This document shows, piece after piece, positions 45,597 to 57,558 of a stretch of DNA of 64,000 nucleotides. The notes under the pieces are model-generated. The model worked only from the letters and a program-made list of their open reading frames with translations. It did no database searches and was not told where the DNA came from. How positions within the stretch are numbered: the first letter of the stretch is position 1; each line of letters starts with the position of its first letter. Origin of the DNA: Liquidambar formosana (Eukaryota; Streptophyta; Magnoliopsida; Saxifragales; Altingiaceae); the NCBI GenBank assembly GCA_039720395.1, contig CM077824.1, forward strand, positions 26,117,278-26,181,277, written 5' to 3'. Position numbers and translations under genes: made by a program.

Positions 45597-48470
45597 TGTG
45601 AACCCACGAAAAAGCGCGGCCCATAAGGGTTTAGCAAAAAATACAGAGGTGAAAGACAACAAACAAAAAGGAGTCGCCACCTCATTTTTTTAAGGAAAAG
45701 AGGAAAACCATAAAAATGTTTTATTTCAAAAACCACATGACTCCATTTTGAAAGGAAAGGCTAAGTCTTTAAAACCAGAAAATGGATTCGGGGGCTAAGT
45801 TACGATGTGGGAAGGTTCTGGGCAAAGCCCATAGGCACCCATATCGCCCGAGTTGGTCTCTTAATTTGATTGGGCTAATTTAATAACTTAATCACATGAA
45901 AAACAGTATCAATCAATAAAATACAGCATGCATAACATATATCCCATCCATCCATTTCATCCATGCATAATCAAACAAAGAAAATAAAATAAAACAGAAA
46001 AAAGAAAAGAGAAGAAAAACCTAGGATACTTGGATCCTAGAATGGACTTGAGCCTCAAAACGAGCGCCTACGTACCATGCAACGAAATACATGGATCAAA
46101 GTCCACGTAGTTCGAATAGAATAGGGTTAAATCCTAATATAAACCTATGGTAAAAACCCTAGGTTTCCTTATTTGAAAGAGAATTGAATAAATCAAGTTT
46201 GAATTTGGAAAGAATTCCACAAAATGGAAACTTTAGTAAAAACCAGAATTTTATTATTGAAGGAAACCTTTGATTAAGACCATAAATTCATATTAAGAAT
46301 TAACCCTAGGAGGGAGAAGAGAAAGAGTTAAGAAGGGAGGTGAATTGGGGCACCTTCACACCCACTTACCTAAGCGCAATAGCTCCATGCAATAGCAAAA
46401 TTAAGCGATAACAACCTTATTTGCAATAAGGCAATTATTGCCCCTGTTTGCACCCTTACACGTGCCCAAAACCATGCAGTAGAAACAAAACGCTAATCTG
46501 GACAGAATACTAAAAGTCCCAAAATTATCCTAATAATCATGCAAAAGCAATAATTAAAAGGAAACAAGAAACCTTAGTATGCTCCTACATAGAATATGCC
46601 TTCTAACATGCATGCAAGACTAAGAAATATGCAAAAGACTCTATAATAATCATGAGAATGTCAAATAATATCATTAAGCATGCAAACAAAGCTAACTCAA
46701 ACCAAAAGTATGATATTTTACGTAAAACATGAAAATATGCTTTCTTACGGCGAGCTTTCTTAAGCAAAATTATCCTAAGATAATTTTATGTGGAAATCAC
46801 CTCGTATGAAGGTTCTATCAACATATCTTACATAAAATATATACTTAAGAACATAGTAGAAGAGATTTCATGCTTAAACACATTCCCAAATACCCTTATG
46901 CAGAACCCTACCACCTAAAAAGGATAATTATCCTTAGAAAATGATAACTTCTCCAAAACCCTAGAAAATAAACTATATGAATGCAAAACCTAACATGGCT
47001 CAACTCCAAATCACATATATAAACCAACCATGATGAAGAAAAACTCAAATAATCATAACAAATAGGCTATATGAAACATGCATGACTTAAAAGGATAAAA
47101 AGGATAATGCTTTCAAAACCCTAGGTGACTAAGGACTATCAAGCATATTAACCCATGAATAACCTTAAAATCATACATATAACATCACAAAAGCATTGGA
47201 TTCAATCAATATGCAAAGCTACTACATGTACTAGAACTATCATGAAGAAAGAAGGAGAAGGAGAAGGAGAAGACCTATATTCAGCATTCAAAAAGAGTGC
47301 TTACCTCTTGTAGAACCTCCCTTGCCTTCAAAGTCCTTGTTCTTTTGCTTGCTTAGGGTTGAAAAGCCTTCTCTTGATGTCCTTCTAGCTCTCCAAACTC
47401 GTAGCTCCCTCTCTCTCTAAGTGTAAAGTGCACTTGTGGCCTCCTTATGTGCTGAACATCATGTCCTTTATATAGAGAACTGACCCCCTAAACCAATGGC
47501 TAAGATTAATTCATTAAATAATGATCCTAGGGCTCTTAGAGACTCTCTTGGTGCTCAAACAACTCAAACTTACACACTCCTAAGAGAAAACAAGTTGTAA
47601 TGGCGGAGGAAACCGTCAAAAGAGGGAGAGAAGAGTCAGAATCCCACTTAAACACAAATTCCCTAGGGTGACTGTCTGGGCTTGGACGGCTGACCATCTG
47701 GGCTTGGACGGCTGACCATCTGGCTTGGACGGCTGACCATCTGGCCCCGGACGGTCACCCGAGGGCTCCCATCAGCATACCTAGGTTAGACTCCTTCGCC
47801 TTCCGGAAGTCTTTCGGGGGTTAAATTAAGTCCGATTTTGACGAAATAAAAGCCAAAACGACCGTGTTTCAAAGGGGAACACATTTTTAGGCATTTTAGG
47901 ACAAAAATCCTTAACCATGGGTGCATGGTTAGGTTTTACAAAGGTGGTTAACCATGGTGCCTCACCGTCGCTAAGCTGGGTTTACACACAAGGTCAAACC
48001 AAATGCTTTCCAAATCGAAATGCAACCTTTTTAAACATGTCTAGGATGTAAATAAAGCCCGATTGAAGTTAAATGAGAGAAAATTGAGCGGGTCTTGTGT
48101 GTCAATTTGAGCAAACCAAGAAAGGGTCTTTTAGCCAACCTGAACCGTTATGAGCCGAATTGATCTTAAACCATTAGTTCATCAAATCGAACCTATATAT
48201 AGACTCTATATACTCATATGAACTCATGGGAATGACTCGAGATTCATTCCAAAGTCAAAATGGAAAATATACGGCCTAAAAGACGATTATGCCCTTAAAG
48301 TCGCAAAAGTTCTTATTGACTATCGAAATGAACTCTAAATCACTTCAAAATTCATACACATGATATTCAATGCCATGGAAACTCAATGCAAAAGACTAGA
48401 CTAAAAAAGGACTCAAAATCCTACATGAAATGATATGTCCTAGCTAAGGTGACAAAAATGGGGTGTGACA
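45597..48470 (-). repeat. solo Tat/Ogre-type LTR inside element A
   Basis: 2874 bp, TGTGAACCCACG...GGGGTGTGACA on the plus strand, flanked by GGTCG at 45592-45596 and 48471-48475. Same family as the LTRs at 1518 and 10496. TATATAAA box at 47474-47467 (minus), GAAGGA run near 47249-47270, and a three-copy 24-bp-type GGACGGCTGACCATCTGG repeat near 47670-47745. It splits RT from RNase H of element A. Confidence 0.93.
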
Positions 48471-48475
48471 GGTCG

Positions 48476-48960
48476 CTCATTTAGAAACACTATCCACCCT
48501 GACCCACCCTCACCACGAGGAAACTCTTTACCTCTATCTTGCTGTCTCAGCCCATTCACTAAGTGGCGTTCTACTTGCCTAGCGAGACCTTACACAAAAA
48601 CCAATCTATTATATTAGCAAGACGCTGTTAGATGCTAAAACTCGCTATCTACCCCTTAAAAAACTAATCCTAGCTCTTGTCACAGCCTCCTGAAAACTCC
48701 AACACTACTTTCAGTCTCATCCTATCACCGTGCTCACTAACTATCCACTAAAAGATGTCCTCTGCAGAGCTGACTTGTCAGGACGCGTCTCGAAGTGGGG
48801 GGTAGAACTCAACGCTTACGACATTCACTTCAAGCGCCGACCTACAATTAAGGGACAAGTATTGGCTGATTTTATTGCCGAGTTCGTAGATCCTACTTCC
48901 AGTTCAAAACAGACAGAATTAAAATCCTCTCTGCCTGAACTGGGGGGGAAGACAAGGTAA
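48476..48960 (+). pseudogene. first RNase H of element A
   Basis: LYLYLAVSAHSLSGVLL, then KPIYYISKTLLDAKTRY, then PITVLTNYPLKDVL, SGRVSKWGVELNAYDI and GQVLADFIAEF are the usual Ty3 RNase H tail motifs. Stops occur after LLA and after TAS. A frameshift in the G7 run at about 48943-48949 joins it to the second RNase H. Confidence 0.87.
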
Positions 48961-49535
48961 ACAGTGAAAAGAAGAAGAGATGGGAGCTCAAAGTGGATGG
49001 GGCATCAAACGCGAAAGGGGCAGGTCTGGGAATTATGCTGACAGATCCCGAGGGAGAGATCATCGAGCAAGCAGTTATGCTTATGTTCCCAGCCTCAAAC
49101 AATGAAACAGAGTATGAGGCAGTCGTGGCTGGACTTGGGGTGGCCCGAGCAATGGGAGTAAAAGAATTGAAAGTATATAGTGATTCCAGACTTGTGGTTA
49201 ACCAGCTGAACAAAGAATACGAAGCTAAAGATGAAAGAATGACTGCGTACATGCATAAGGTCTGGGAACTAGCTGCCGACTTCGCAAGCATCGAGTTTAA
49301 GCACTTTGTGAGGGATCAAAACAGACATACAGATGGGCTGGCTGCTTTGGCTGCAGCATTGGAAACGGATACTCCTCGCACCATAAACGTGGAAGTCCTG
49401 CAAGAACCCAGTATTGGGATAGAAGATGACATTTTGGACATTCAGCTCACGTCACCGAGTTGGATGGACAAGATAATTGTCTACCTACAAAGAGATGAAC
49501 TACCCAAGGATCGCAATCAGGGTCACCGAATTTGA
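48961..49535 (+). pseudogene. second (archaeal-like) RNase H of element A
   Basis: Residues expected of the catalytic set are all present: D in LKVDGASNAKGAGLG, E in NNETEYEAVVAGL, D in VYSDSRLVVNQL and D in RHTDGLAALAAAL. A second RNase H of this type, between the RT-linked RNase H and integrase, is known from the Tat lineage and identifies element A. It is thought to improve removal of the RNA primer or template. The frame runs on about 180 codons to a TGA before the integrase. Confidence 0.9.
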
Positions 49536-49547
49536 GCTAAGTTAGCT

Positions 49548-50879
49548 CGATTTTGGTTATCTCCTTCGGGCTCTCTCTACAAAAGATCTTATACAGAGCC
49601 ATATTTGAAGTGTGTACACCCAGACTAAGTGCTAGACCTTCTAACTGAGTTCCATGAGGGGTCATGCGGGGGTCACACAAGAGGAAGATCACTAGCCCAC
49701 AGGGCGAATGCCCAGGGCTACTGGTGGCCATATATGCAGAAGGATGCTATCAGGTATGTGAGGAAATGTCCAAAGTGTCAGATGTTTGCCGACAAGATAC
49801 ACCAACCAGCTCAAGAACTGTACCCCATATCCAGCCCTTGGCCTTTCGCACAGTGGGGTTTAGATCTCGTGGGTTCGCTGCCCACAGCCTCGGGGAATAG
49901 GAAGTACTTGTTTATCGCGATTGACTACTTCACCAAGTGGGTAGAAGCCATCGCTCTTGTATCGATCAAAGATCTCGATATTATCAAGTTCCTTTGGGAA
50001 AATAGTATCACACGATTTGGGATCCCGAGAGCTTTTGTGTCAGACAATGGAATCCAGTTCAATAGCAAAAGAACCCGGGAATTCAGCGCCGAACAAGGGA
50101 TTCAGTGGTGGTATTCTAACCTAAGCTACCCATAATGTAATGGCCAGGCAGAGGCAACTAACAAGATTATAGTCGCAGGGATAAAAAGGAGGCTGGATAA
50201 TTCGAAAGGGCCTTGGCCTGATGAGCTGCATTCCATATTATGGGCATACCAAACTACTCCAAGGAGGTCCACTGGAGAAACTCCATTCTCAATGACCTAT
50301 GGAATGAAAGTAGTTATACTAATGGAACTGGGTCTGCTAGGTCTCAGGACGGAGTTGTACGACGCAACGATAAATGATCAAGTTTTATCCCGAGATCTGG
50401 ATCTGGCAGAAGAAAGAAGGGAAAGATCCTGGATTAAAATGGCATCTTACCAACAGGAACTCAAAAAATACTACAACCGAAGGATCAAATCAAGGGAGTT
50501 CAAATTCGGAGAGTTAGTACTCAGACAAGTAAACTCTGGAACCAGAAATCCTGCAGAGGGAAAGCTAGGGGCAACATGGGAAGGTCCTTACAAGGTCATC
50601 CACGTCGGGGGCACAGGTTCCTTTAGGTTAAAGAGCTTAGAGACTGGACAAGAACTCCCGAGATCAGTTAATATAGCCAATTTGAGATTGTTTCCATTAG
50701 CGAGAGTTGTAATTACATTCAATGATTATTCAATACAAGTTCAGAGGTTATTCAGAGATATTATCGCTTATTTATCATTCAAATTAAAGGCACTTGCCCA
50801 AGAACGGGTCGAAGTCATAAACTGCCTAAGAATGGGCACAAGTCTTGCCCAAGAATGGGTCCAAGCAAAAACTGCCTAA
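49548..50879 (+). pseudogene. integrase of element A
   Basis: The zinc-binding HHCC region reads FHEGSCGGHTRGR, then YWWPYMQKDA and CPKCQMFAD. The core has D in QWGLDLVGSLP, D in VSDNGIQF, and E in NGQAEATNKI. A TAA at 50133-50135 lies between the last two motifs. The C-terminal part (50292-50879) has YNRRIKSREFKFGELVLRQ and the GKLGATWEGPYKV motif common to Ty3 integrases. The frame runs into the tandem repeats downstream. It inserted the DNA copy. Confidence 0.9.
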
Positions 50880-51035
50880 GAATGGGCACAAGCCTTGCCC
50901 AAGAACGGGTCCAAGCAAAATTAGCCTAAGAATGGGCTCAACTCTAAGACTTGCCCAAGAATGGGTCTAAGCCGAATTAGCCTAAGAATAGGCTCAACCT
51001 AACAGCATGCCCAGGGATGGGTCCAAGCAGATAAT
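50790..51035. repeat. 50-58 bp degenerate tandem repeat after integrase
   Basis: CTTGCCCAAGAA(C/T)GGGTC recurs at about 50792, 50843, 50893, 50949 and (changed) 51007, alternating with GCCTAAGAATGGGC. Confidence 0.85.
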
Positions 51036-51319
51036 GGTTAAAAGGTGCCCAAGTCTATCACTATCCTAATTGGAATCCAGAGTCAGGTTGAGTTTAATTA
51101 AACGTGCCAATGAAATAACGCACATATGGCGACAAAGGACTTCATCCCGAGCTCATAGTCAAACATACAACCAACAGAGGAATAGAAAAAAAACAGATGC
51201 ACATGGTGAAGAAAAATCGTATATTTCATTCCAAGAAAAAGATATTACAAGAATCTGTACAAATTGGGGCACTCAGCCAGAAACAAGAAAAAACAAAAAA
51301 CAAAAAAAAACCTAAGTGA

Positions 51320-53945
51320 CTACTTCTCCCCCGAGTCCCCAACAGCTGGATCAACGACCTTGGGTGCCTAGACAGGGTCAGCAGAGGCAAGTGGGGCCAC
51401 GGGAGCCAGATGTAGATCAGGGGCTGCCTCTGTGGTGCTTTCTGTTGTAGTTGCGGGTTGATCCCCATTGGCAGTGGCCGAAGTGTCATTGGTTGCGCTA
51501 ACGACCCTCTCGGCTTCAGTGTTGGCATTAGGCTGGGATGTGACCTCGGGATCATTCTCCCCGACCTCATCCTCACCCGCAACTTCTACGTCGGCCTCCT
51601 CGACATCACCTCCCTCGGGATCGTACTTCGAGAGAACTTCCCTCCTTTCGAAGGGAATATCAGCAATGCCGGGGAATTAGGCAGATGCCAACTCGACCAA
51701 GGTTTCTCATGCAAATTTGTAGGAAGCCTCGAGCTCATTGGTTAACTGCCCAATGAGAGAGTCCTTTACACTCTTCCTCTCATCGGCCACTGCCTTCTCC
51801 ACAAAGGCCTTCTCCTTCTCTACCTCAGCCTCGAGGGCCCGAACCTTTCTCGCTAGGTCGTGCTTCTCCCGAGCTAATTCGTCATGGGCATCCTTCATCT
51901 TTCTCAGCTCAGCCTCCAAATCTACGTAGTCCTTCCTCGTGAGTTCTAATTTGCTGACGGTGCTCTCGGTAGTAGATTTAAAAGTCTCGCACTCAGACTT
52001 CACTTTCTGAAGTTGGGACATAGCCGCAGAGCAATTTGCCTCAACCTCTTGCAATTTCTTGTCGTACTCACTCCGGAATTTGGTGACCTCGATTTGCAGT
52101 TTATTATCCTCCTCCTCGAGGAGGTCACCCACCAGTAGAATTTGTTGGCAGCCCTATACAAACATCAACAAGTCAGAGATCAGGTTGAATAGCAAGTAAC
52201 AGAAACCAAAAAGAAGCAAGGCTTACTCTATAAAGACTTGTAAACCTGAAGCGAAGAAGCTTGGGGGCGGACTTCTTCCTGAAGTGCTCCATATCCATGG
52301 AGAGCCTCATAGGGTTCCCTAGCTGTTTGAAGTTGTACTCCGCAGAGAAAGAGCTGGTGACAGTCTCGTCTGTGGGTACGGGGAACTGCACGCACATGAT
52401 AAGATATGAAGTCAGCCAGAATCCATGATAGGTTTTTTACTATGGGGTAAACATGAAATCGAAAAAAGCGAAGGCATACCTTAGGAAACTTTGCTATTAT
52501 TTCATTACGGGAAGGAACGCTCCCACCTCCGGCTGCAGGGGCATTGGATCCCCCTTGTCCAGGCTTTTGCACAGTGGGCTACTGCTCGGAGCCCGTAGAG
52601 GGTCTTTTATTTCTTGGGGGAATGACCATGGGAGCCTTCCCCTTCCCAGTAACCTCAGGCGCCTGGGGCCTGCCCACGTCCTGCCCCTTCATGGCACTGG
52701 ACATGAGCTTGCCACTATTGGGGTCAGTGGGCTTTTTGCCAATGTCCTGCCCTGCGCCTTGGGCAGAGACCGCCTGGCTGGTTTTTTGCTACTGCTGCTG
52801 CTTCTGCACAGCAACCTTCTTTTCTTGGGCCTCCTTCTCGGCCGCCCTTCTCTCGGCAACCAGAGCCCTCAAGTTCATCCCAAAGTCCTTTTTGGCCCTC
52901 TGGTTGCCGGAGTCTGTTCTTTGTTTCTTGGCGGGAGGGGATTGGAGCCTCTCTTCTCCATGGCTTGGGAGACTGTCTCCTCCGAGCTGGAGCTTTCAAT
53001 AACGAAGGGGGGGCGGCGACCTATCTTATCCAGGGTTCTGACTTCTTCAGCACCCTCTCTTTCAGCCCAGAGCCGGATTCCCCTTTCTTCTTCTTCCTTT
53101 CCTTCCTCCTCTCCTCTTTCCACCTCTTGCTCTACCACACGAGTTAACTCGTTGTCAAGCTGCTCCCAGTGAGGGTAACTCGCCTTCCCGTAAGTTTGAT
53201 ACCTCGCGTGGTAGTTGAGCAAGGTATGGGCCGAACGGCAGTGCTGGCTGACTTGATATCCCAGTAGTGTTTGGATATCCTCCTTCCTCAGCTGGTCAGC
53301 AGGCTCGTTGGCGTGAGGAGCTACTAGAAGGAAACAGGACATAAACGTCAGTATGAAGTATAACACCTATCTCGGGGCATATAAGAACACAATGAAAATG
53401 GATCCCACTAAGTGCTTACAGCTAGAGCCTCTCTCGCGGGGAATGATGGGTGCATCTGGGGGTAGAGTCCCATCCACAGGCCCATACACGAAGATGACAT
53501 GGTCGTGAGCTCCAGGATTGGAATCTGGGATATGTGTAACGAAAGATTTTTTCCTGGGCTTGAGGGAGAGGTAGTGGTCAGGCTTGTTTTTGAGGGCACA
53601 AATCTTATAGTGATGGAGAATCTCCCTCACTCCAATAGATGTCCCTAGGATCTGGTTCAGGACGTGAACTCCCATGATGATCCTAAAAGAGTTTAATCCT
53701 AGCTGGGTTGGGACTATGGTGCAATAGAGGAGGAGTTCATTGAGGAGGTCAGGAAATGGAACTCGAACTCCACCCTCCATGAACGCAGCAATAGGGACTG
53801 GGAGACCATTCTGGGCATCTGACCTAAAGATGTCCTCCCCAGGCTTAGCAAAGCGAAAGCTAAACTTCCTGTCTTCAAAGCCATACAAGGCTTTAAACTC
53901 TACTATCCTCACAGGGTTGTTCCTAATGTCATAAAAGGAAGACAT
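51320..53945 (-). pseudogene. spliced antisense gene of element A, gypsy-type putative transposase-like
   Basis: Exons on the minus strand: 53945-53420, 53323-52480, 52385-52227, 52153-51320, with donors GTAAGC, GTATGC, GTAAGC and acceptors TTCTAG, GTGCAG, GTATAG. Exon 1 (MSSFYDIRNNP...) has VRVPFPDLLNELLLYC, then PTQLGLNSFRIIMGVHVL, resembling the plant 'putative gypsy type transposon' domain (Transposase_28). Exon 2 is acidic, then has a basic KKQRT-type stretch. Exon 4 is a long coiled coil (EVEANCSAAMSQLQKVKSEC...) with an acidic tail to TAG at 51320-51322. One frameshift near 52950 in exon 2, a TAG in its QQQ run, and two stops near 51709 and 51678 show decay. An acceptor-like TTGGCAG directly precedes the chosen ATG, so an upstream exon is possible. 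Confidence 0.75.
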
Positions 53946-54892
53946 CTGCCAAGATTGAAAGGGGAAGGTTAAGTCCAAGAATTACCTATGCCCACATGCC
54001 CTGACCTAAACTTTCAAAGTCAAGTCCTGACAGGTATATCATCCTTGCCTTGACAGACTCCAAAATTTTTCTAAGTGTCAGCTCGGGAAATATTAAACTC
54101 GGTGTTAGAAAAAGACAAAAGAGGAGACCAATGGTCTCCGTCTTAAATTTACCCCGAAATGGAGTTTTCAAACCCTAAAAGGCGGGAAAATTGGTATCTT
54201 AGTGATTTGCCCCAAAAACCATAGGAAAACCCTAAGATTGCGAAACAAACCCCAAGAACATCACCAACAACCCCAAACAGAGAAAATAGAATCGAACAAA
54301 TTGAAGAATAAGATCAAAGAGAAAGTTATACCGTTGCGGGGATCAAACGATGGTCAGAAAAACAGTCTCGTCGGACAAACTGAACAGCAAGGTGCCAATA
54401 ACCTCCAAAAAACTACTTCTGGAAAAGTGGAAGGAGCAGGAACAGTCTTCCAACGAAGAACAGCGCCGGTGGAATGATTCGCAAGGCAATGGACAGGCAC
54501 AGGACAGATCTTCTCCCATAAACGAACGACGCTAACAGTGGATTCCGGTGGAAAATACGGTGTTTTCTTGATGAAAACAGAATGTGGAGAGTAGAGAAAG
54601 TAGAGAGAGAATGTGGAGAGCAGAGAAAGTAGAGAGAGAATGCAAAGAATAAAGTGAGCAGTGATTAGCTTCCCTCCAAAGACATAATGCTTCTAGAGCA
54701 TTAAATGCTATATACGGCGGATGGGACAGCCCCAAGGCACATAACGTCATCTCCTTGAAATACAGAAGGGTGTAACCGCCCTTTACCAGCTAAGCCCTAG
54801 AATGCCAAACGACATAGGGGCACAAGGTGAAACACTTAGCAAAATAAAATTATGACAAGTCCCAACTCGGGAATGTCATAATTGGGGTAAAT
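53946..54892. other. region between antisense gene and 3' LTR of element A
   Basis: No recognised domain. A near-tandem AGTAGAGAGAGAATGTGGAG repeat occurs at about 54599-54640. It probably holds the antisense promoter and any leader exon. The purine-rich ATTGGGGTAAAT at 54881-54892 is the likely polypurine tract. Confidence 0.5.
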
Positions 54893-55595
54893 TGTGTGGG
54901 AATATCTCTAAATCGAGGATACAGCTTGGGGCAGAGAGCTTAAATCGGAAACGAGGACACGTGGCGAAAGCAATTCAGCCAGGCCAACTACAACGCATGC
55001 GATCCATCTCCTACGATCCAGTTCGGGCCAAAGAGTTAAACCACAATATTTGACATGTGGCTAATACAACGCGGTGGGACCTGTTGCAAACCACGTGATC
55101 TCCAAGCTCGGGACTATACCCTCAGCTCGGGACACCTGTCCTATGACTTATACTACAATCCAGATCCTACTACTAGTCCAAAACTATCACAGTAGCTGTA
55201 ATTCCTGACACAGCGATTACTAGGAATCATGATTCCACCCCCAACCACGATTAACAAACCATGTTCAGACGGTTATTTGTAAACCATGGTAAGATCTAAC
55301 CTAACCAAGGCAGTTACCTGACCTCACATGGTCAGTTCGTATAGGTGGGTATAAAAAGAATACTGATACAGCCAAATGTGGTAAGCTACAATACCCTAAT
55401 TCTCTGAAATTCATCTTCTTCCTTGCCTCATTCTCCCTAAATAGCTTCTGACTTAAGCTTTGGAGAGAGCACGGCCAAAACCTACCTTGGCCTACCCTCT
55501 GACCCTTTTTCCAAGCTTGTGATTGCAGGTCCAGGCAAGAGAGCAAGCTCCATCATCAACACATAGTTCGGGGAGCAGTTTTTTACCCCAGTATA
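54893..55595 (+). repeat. 3' LTR of element A
   Basis: TGTGTGGG...GTATA, 703 bp, TATAAAA box at 55350-55356. The terminal CA has become TA. Followed by the GTTTA duplication. Confidence 0.9.
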
Positions 55596-55885
55596 GTTTA
55601 CTATAAGCTTTTGCATGCCAGAATATAAAAATTCATGTATATATATGATATCTTTTAAAATTGCATCTACAATTTCAAAGATGAATATCTCAACGGAAAG
55701 GGTATCTCATTCGGGGGGCCACAAACTGATTAAGCTCCAAGACTAATATATTATATCTGAATGATGATTGAGCATGCTAATTCCATTTTCCTTTTTTTTT
55801 TTCCTTTTTTTTAATTCCATTTTCCTTTATCTCTTCTTTCTCCACTAAACTTTAGACGATGGATGGAAGATTGGAAGCTACTTGC
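55596..55885. other. short unassigned segment between two retrotransposons
   Basis: Continues the DNA left of 24902 after removing element A. AT-rich, with TTTTCCTTTTTTTT runs. No fibrillin exon or other gene is seen here. Confidence 0.6.
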
Positions 55886-57544
55886 TGTTAGGATTATGCC
55901 CTAGAGCCAATCATAGAGATGATTGTTTAGGGATTAAGAACAATTATTTGATTTCATTTATGTATGTCACATTTATTATTGATTTAATAAAAGGGCTTAT
56001 TCTATTATGTTTATATGCATCATTTATATTTACATAATATGTCCATGGAGTTAGAGTTGAGAATATGGAATTACAAAGAGTTGTAATTTTGAGACTATAG
56101 ATATATCTCTGTACTAAACTCCTAAAGCATTCCTAGTTGAAGGTTCACTATGATGGACAGTAATGAACCATAGGACTAGCACTTGTTAGGTTGACTCTAT
56201 AGGAGGATAGCTAGTCTCAAGCTATTTGTGTGGAGACACTACAACTAACAAGTGGGTGCCTATTACGAGAATAGGTACACTGAATGTGACCAAAGATATG
56301 AGATAAATTGAATGGAGTTTTATCCTGCCTGTCAATCAGTTTCTCATTGTTATAGTAGTACAAGTAATCCTTAGACCTGAGACACCATAGTTGTCCTATG
56401 CATGTAGCTTTAGAAGTTTGATAACACTAAGTGCAAATCCTATTCAGGGGTTTGCAAAGGTGTTCATTGGCCCTACTGCTATGTGTATGAAGGCATGTGA
56501 GTGATCAACAAGGGATCCATCACTCTCAGGAAAAAGAGAGAGAATGTCTCATATAGCATTCATAATATAACTCATTAAATCCATGGCCATGGTAGGATGA
56601 ATATGAAAAGAGTTTCATGAGTTCATCAATGAGTTGATATCTATGAATGAGTATAAAGTAATTGAACTAGGGACTTAATAGACTTCCATGTCCTATTAGT
56701 TCAATTGGAGACATTGTGTTGAAGGAAGGATGCAATTGTAACCTATAAACTATAACAGTAGGGTTCTTTGTAAATGACTATTCACCTCATTAAGGACCAC
56801 ACCATGAGCCATATGCTAGGTGTTACTCATGGTTAGTAGAAGCCCTAATTGATATAAGTGAGTTATAATCAATTAGGGAATTCGAAGGAGTTCCAATTAG
56901 ACCCTAAATGGAAAGAGTTCCATTGTGCACACCTCGTGCTATTCCTACTACTTAATGATGTGAACCCAATGGGTCACACACTAATCATGCAAGAAGAGCT
57001 CTAAGGTCTATGAGAGAAAGGGCCATAAGTGAATAAAAGAAAAGTTCTTAAAGGCTTAGTTTGTATTTGATATAAACTAGAGGGGTTATTGTGTAATTAA
57101 GAGTAATTACACAAAACCTTTTAGGGTTAGAAATCCCCCTCATGGCCGGCCCTATAGTGTGTTTATATAAGCCACACAATGATGTGATGACATCATAATT
57201 TGGAGGCTCCCCAACGGCTGGCCAAAATTTCCAGCCTCCCTCTCTCTCTCTCTCTCATCTCTTCTCCTACACTAGCAACAACAAGGAAAAGGAGGAAAGG
57301 ACTTGAAGCTCTAGCTAAGTGTGGATACCGTTGGAGGCAGCACACTTGGTCTGCTCATTCATCGCTGTCCAGAATCAAAGCTTGGAGCAAAAAGGAGAAG
57401 ACAAAAATTCTATAAGTGTTCTAACCCTCTTTGTAGTTGAGGTTTGATTTTGTGTTATGCATAGTTAGATTCATGGGCTGTGGAATCGTGGGAAAAATTT
57501 TTATATTCCGCACTTCAATTTTTCCCCTTGTTCGATTCCCAACA
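55886..57544 (+). repeat. 5' LTR of copia element C
   Basis: 1659 bp, TGTTAGG...CCCAACA. TATATAA box at 57164-57170, then a CT microsatellite near 57238-57256. It has the roughly 260-bp segment that the left LTR of element B lacks. Confidence 0.92.
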
Positions 57545-57545
57545 G

Positions 57546-57558
57546 TGGTATCAGAGCC
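57546..57558 (+). other. primer binding site of copia element C
   Basis: TGGTATCAGAGCC, initiator tRNA-Met type, one base from the LTR end. Confidence 0.93.

Larger units (their letters stand above)
24902..55595 (+). mobile_element. Tat-lineage Ty3 retrotransposon A, with two nested insertions
   Basis: LTRs at 24902-25601 and 54893-55595 are flanked by GTTTA (24897-24901 and 55596-55600). Removing element D with its TSD copy (28296-44560) and the solo LTR with its TSD copy (45597-48475) leaves about 11.55 kb. Order: LTR, primer site, gag, protease, RT, RNase H, second RNase H, integrase, a spliced antisense gene, LTR. A second, archaeal-like RNase H after the first is a hallmark of the Tat lineage. 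Every coding block has stops or frameshifts, so it is no longer autonomous. It sits in intron-like DNA about 58 bases from the fibrillin exon acceptor. Confidence 0.92.

Noticed and set aside
51458..51929. Several plus-strand frames opposite the coiled-coil exon
   Set aside because: Shadows of the acidic/coiled-coil exon; Ser-rich with no domain.
52453..53172. Plus-strand open frame of 239 codons
   Set aside because: It overlaps antisense exon 2 of element A, which has splice borders and a sensible composition; the plus frame is a Ser/Leu-rich shadow.
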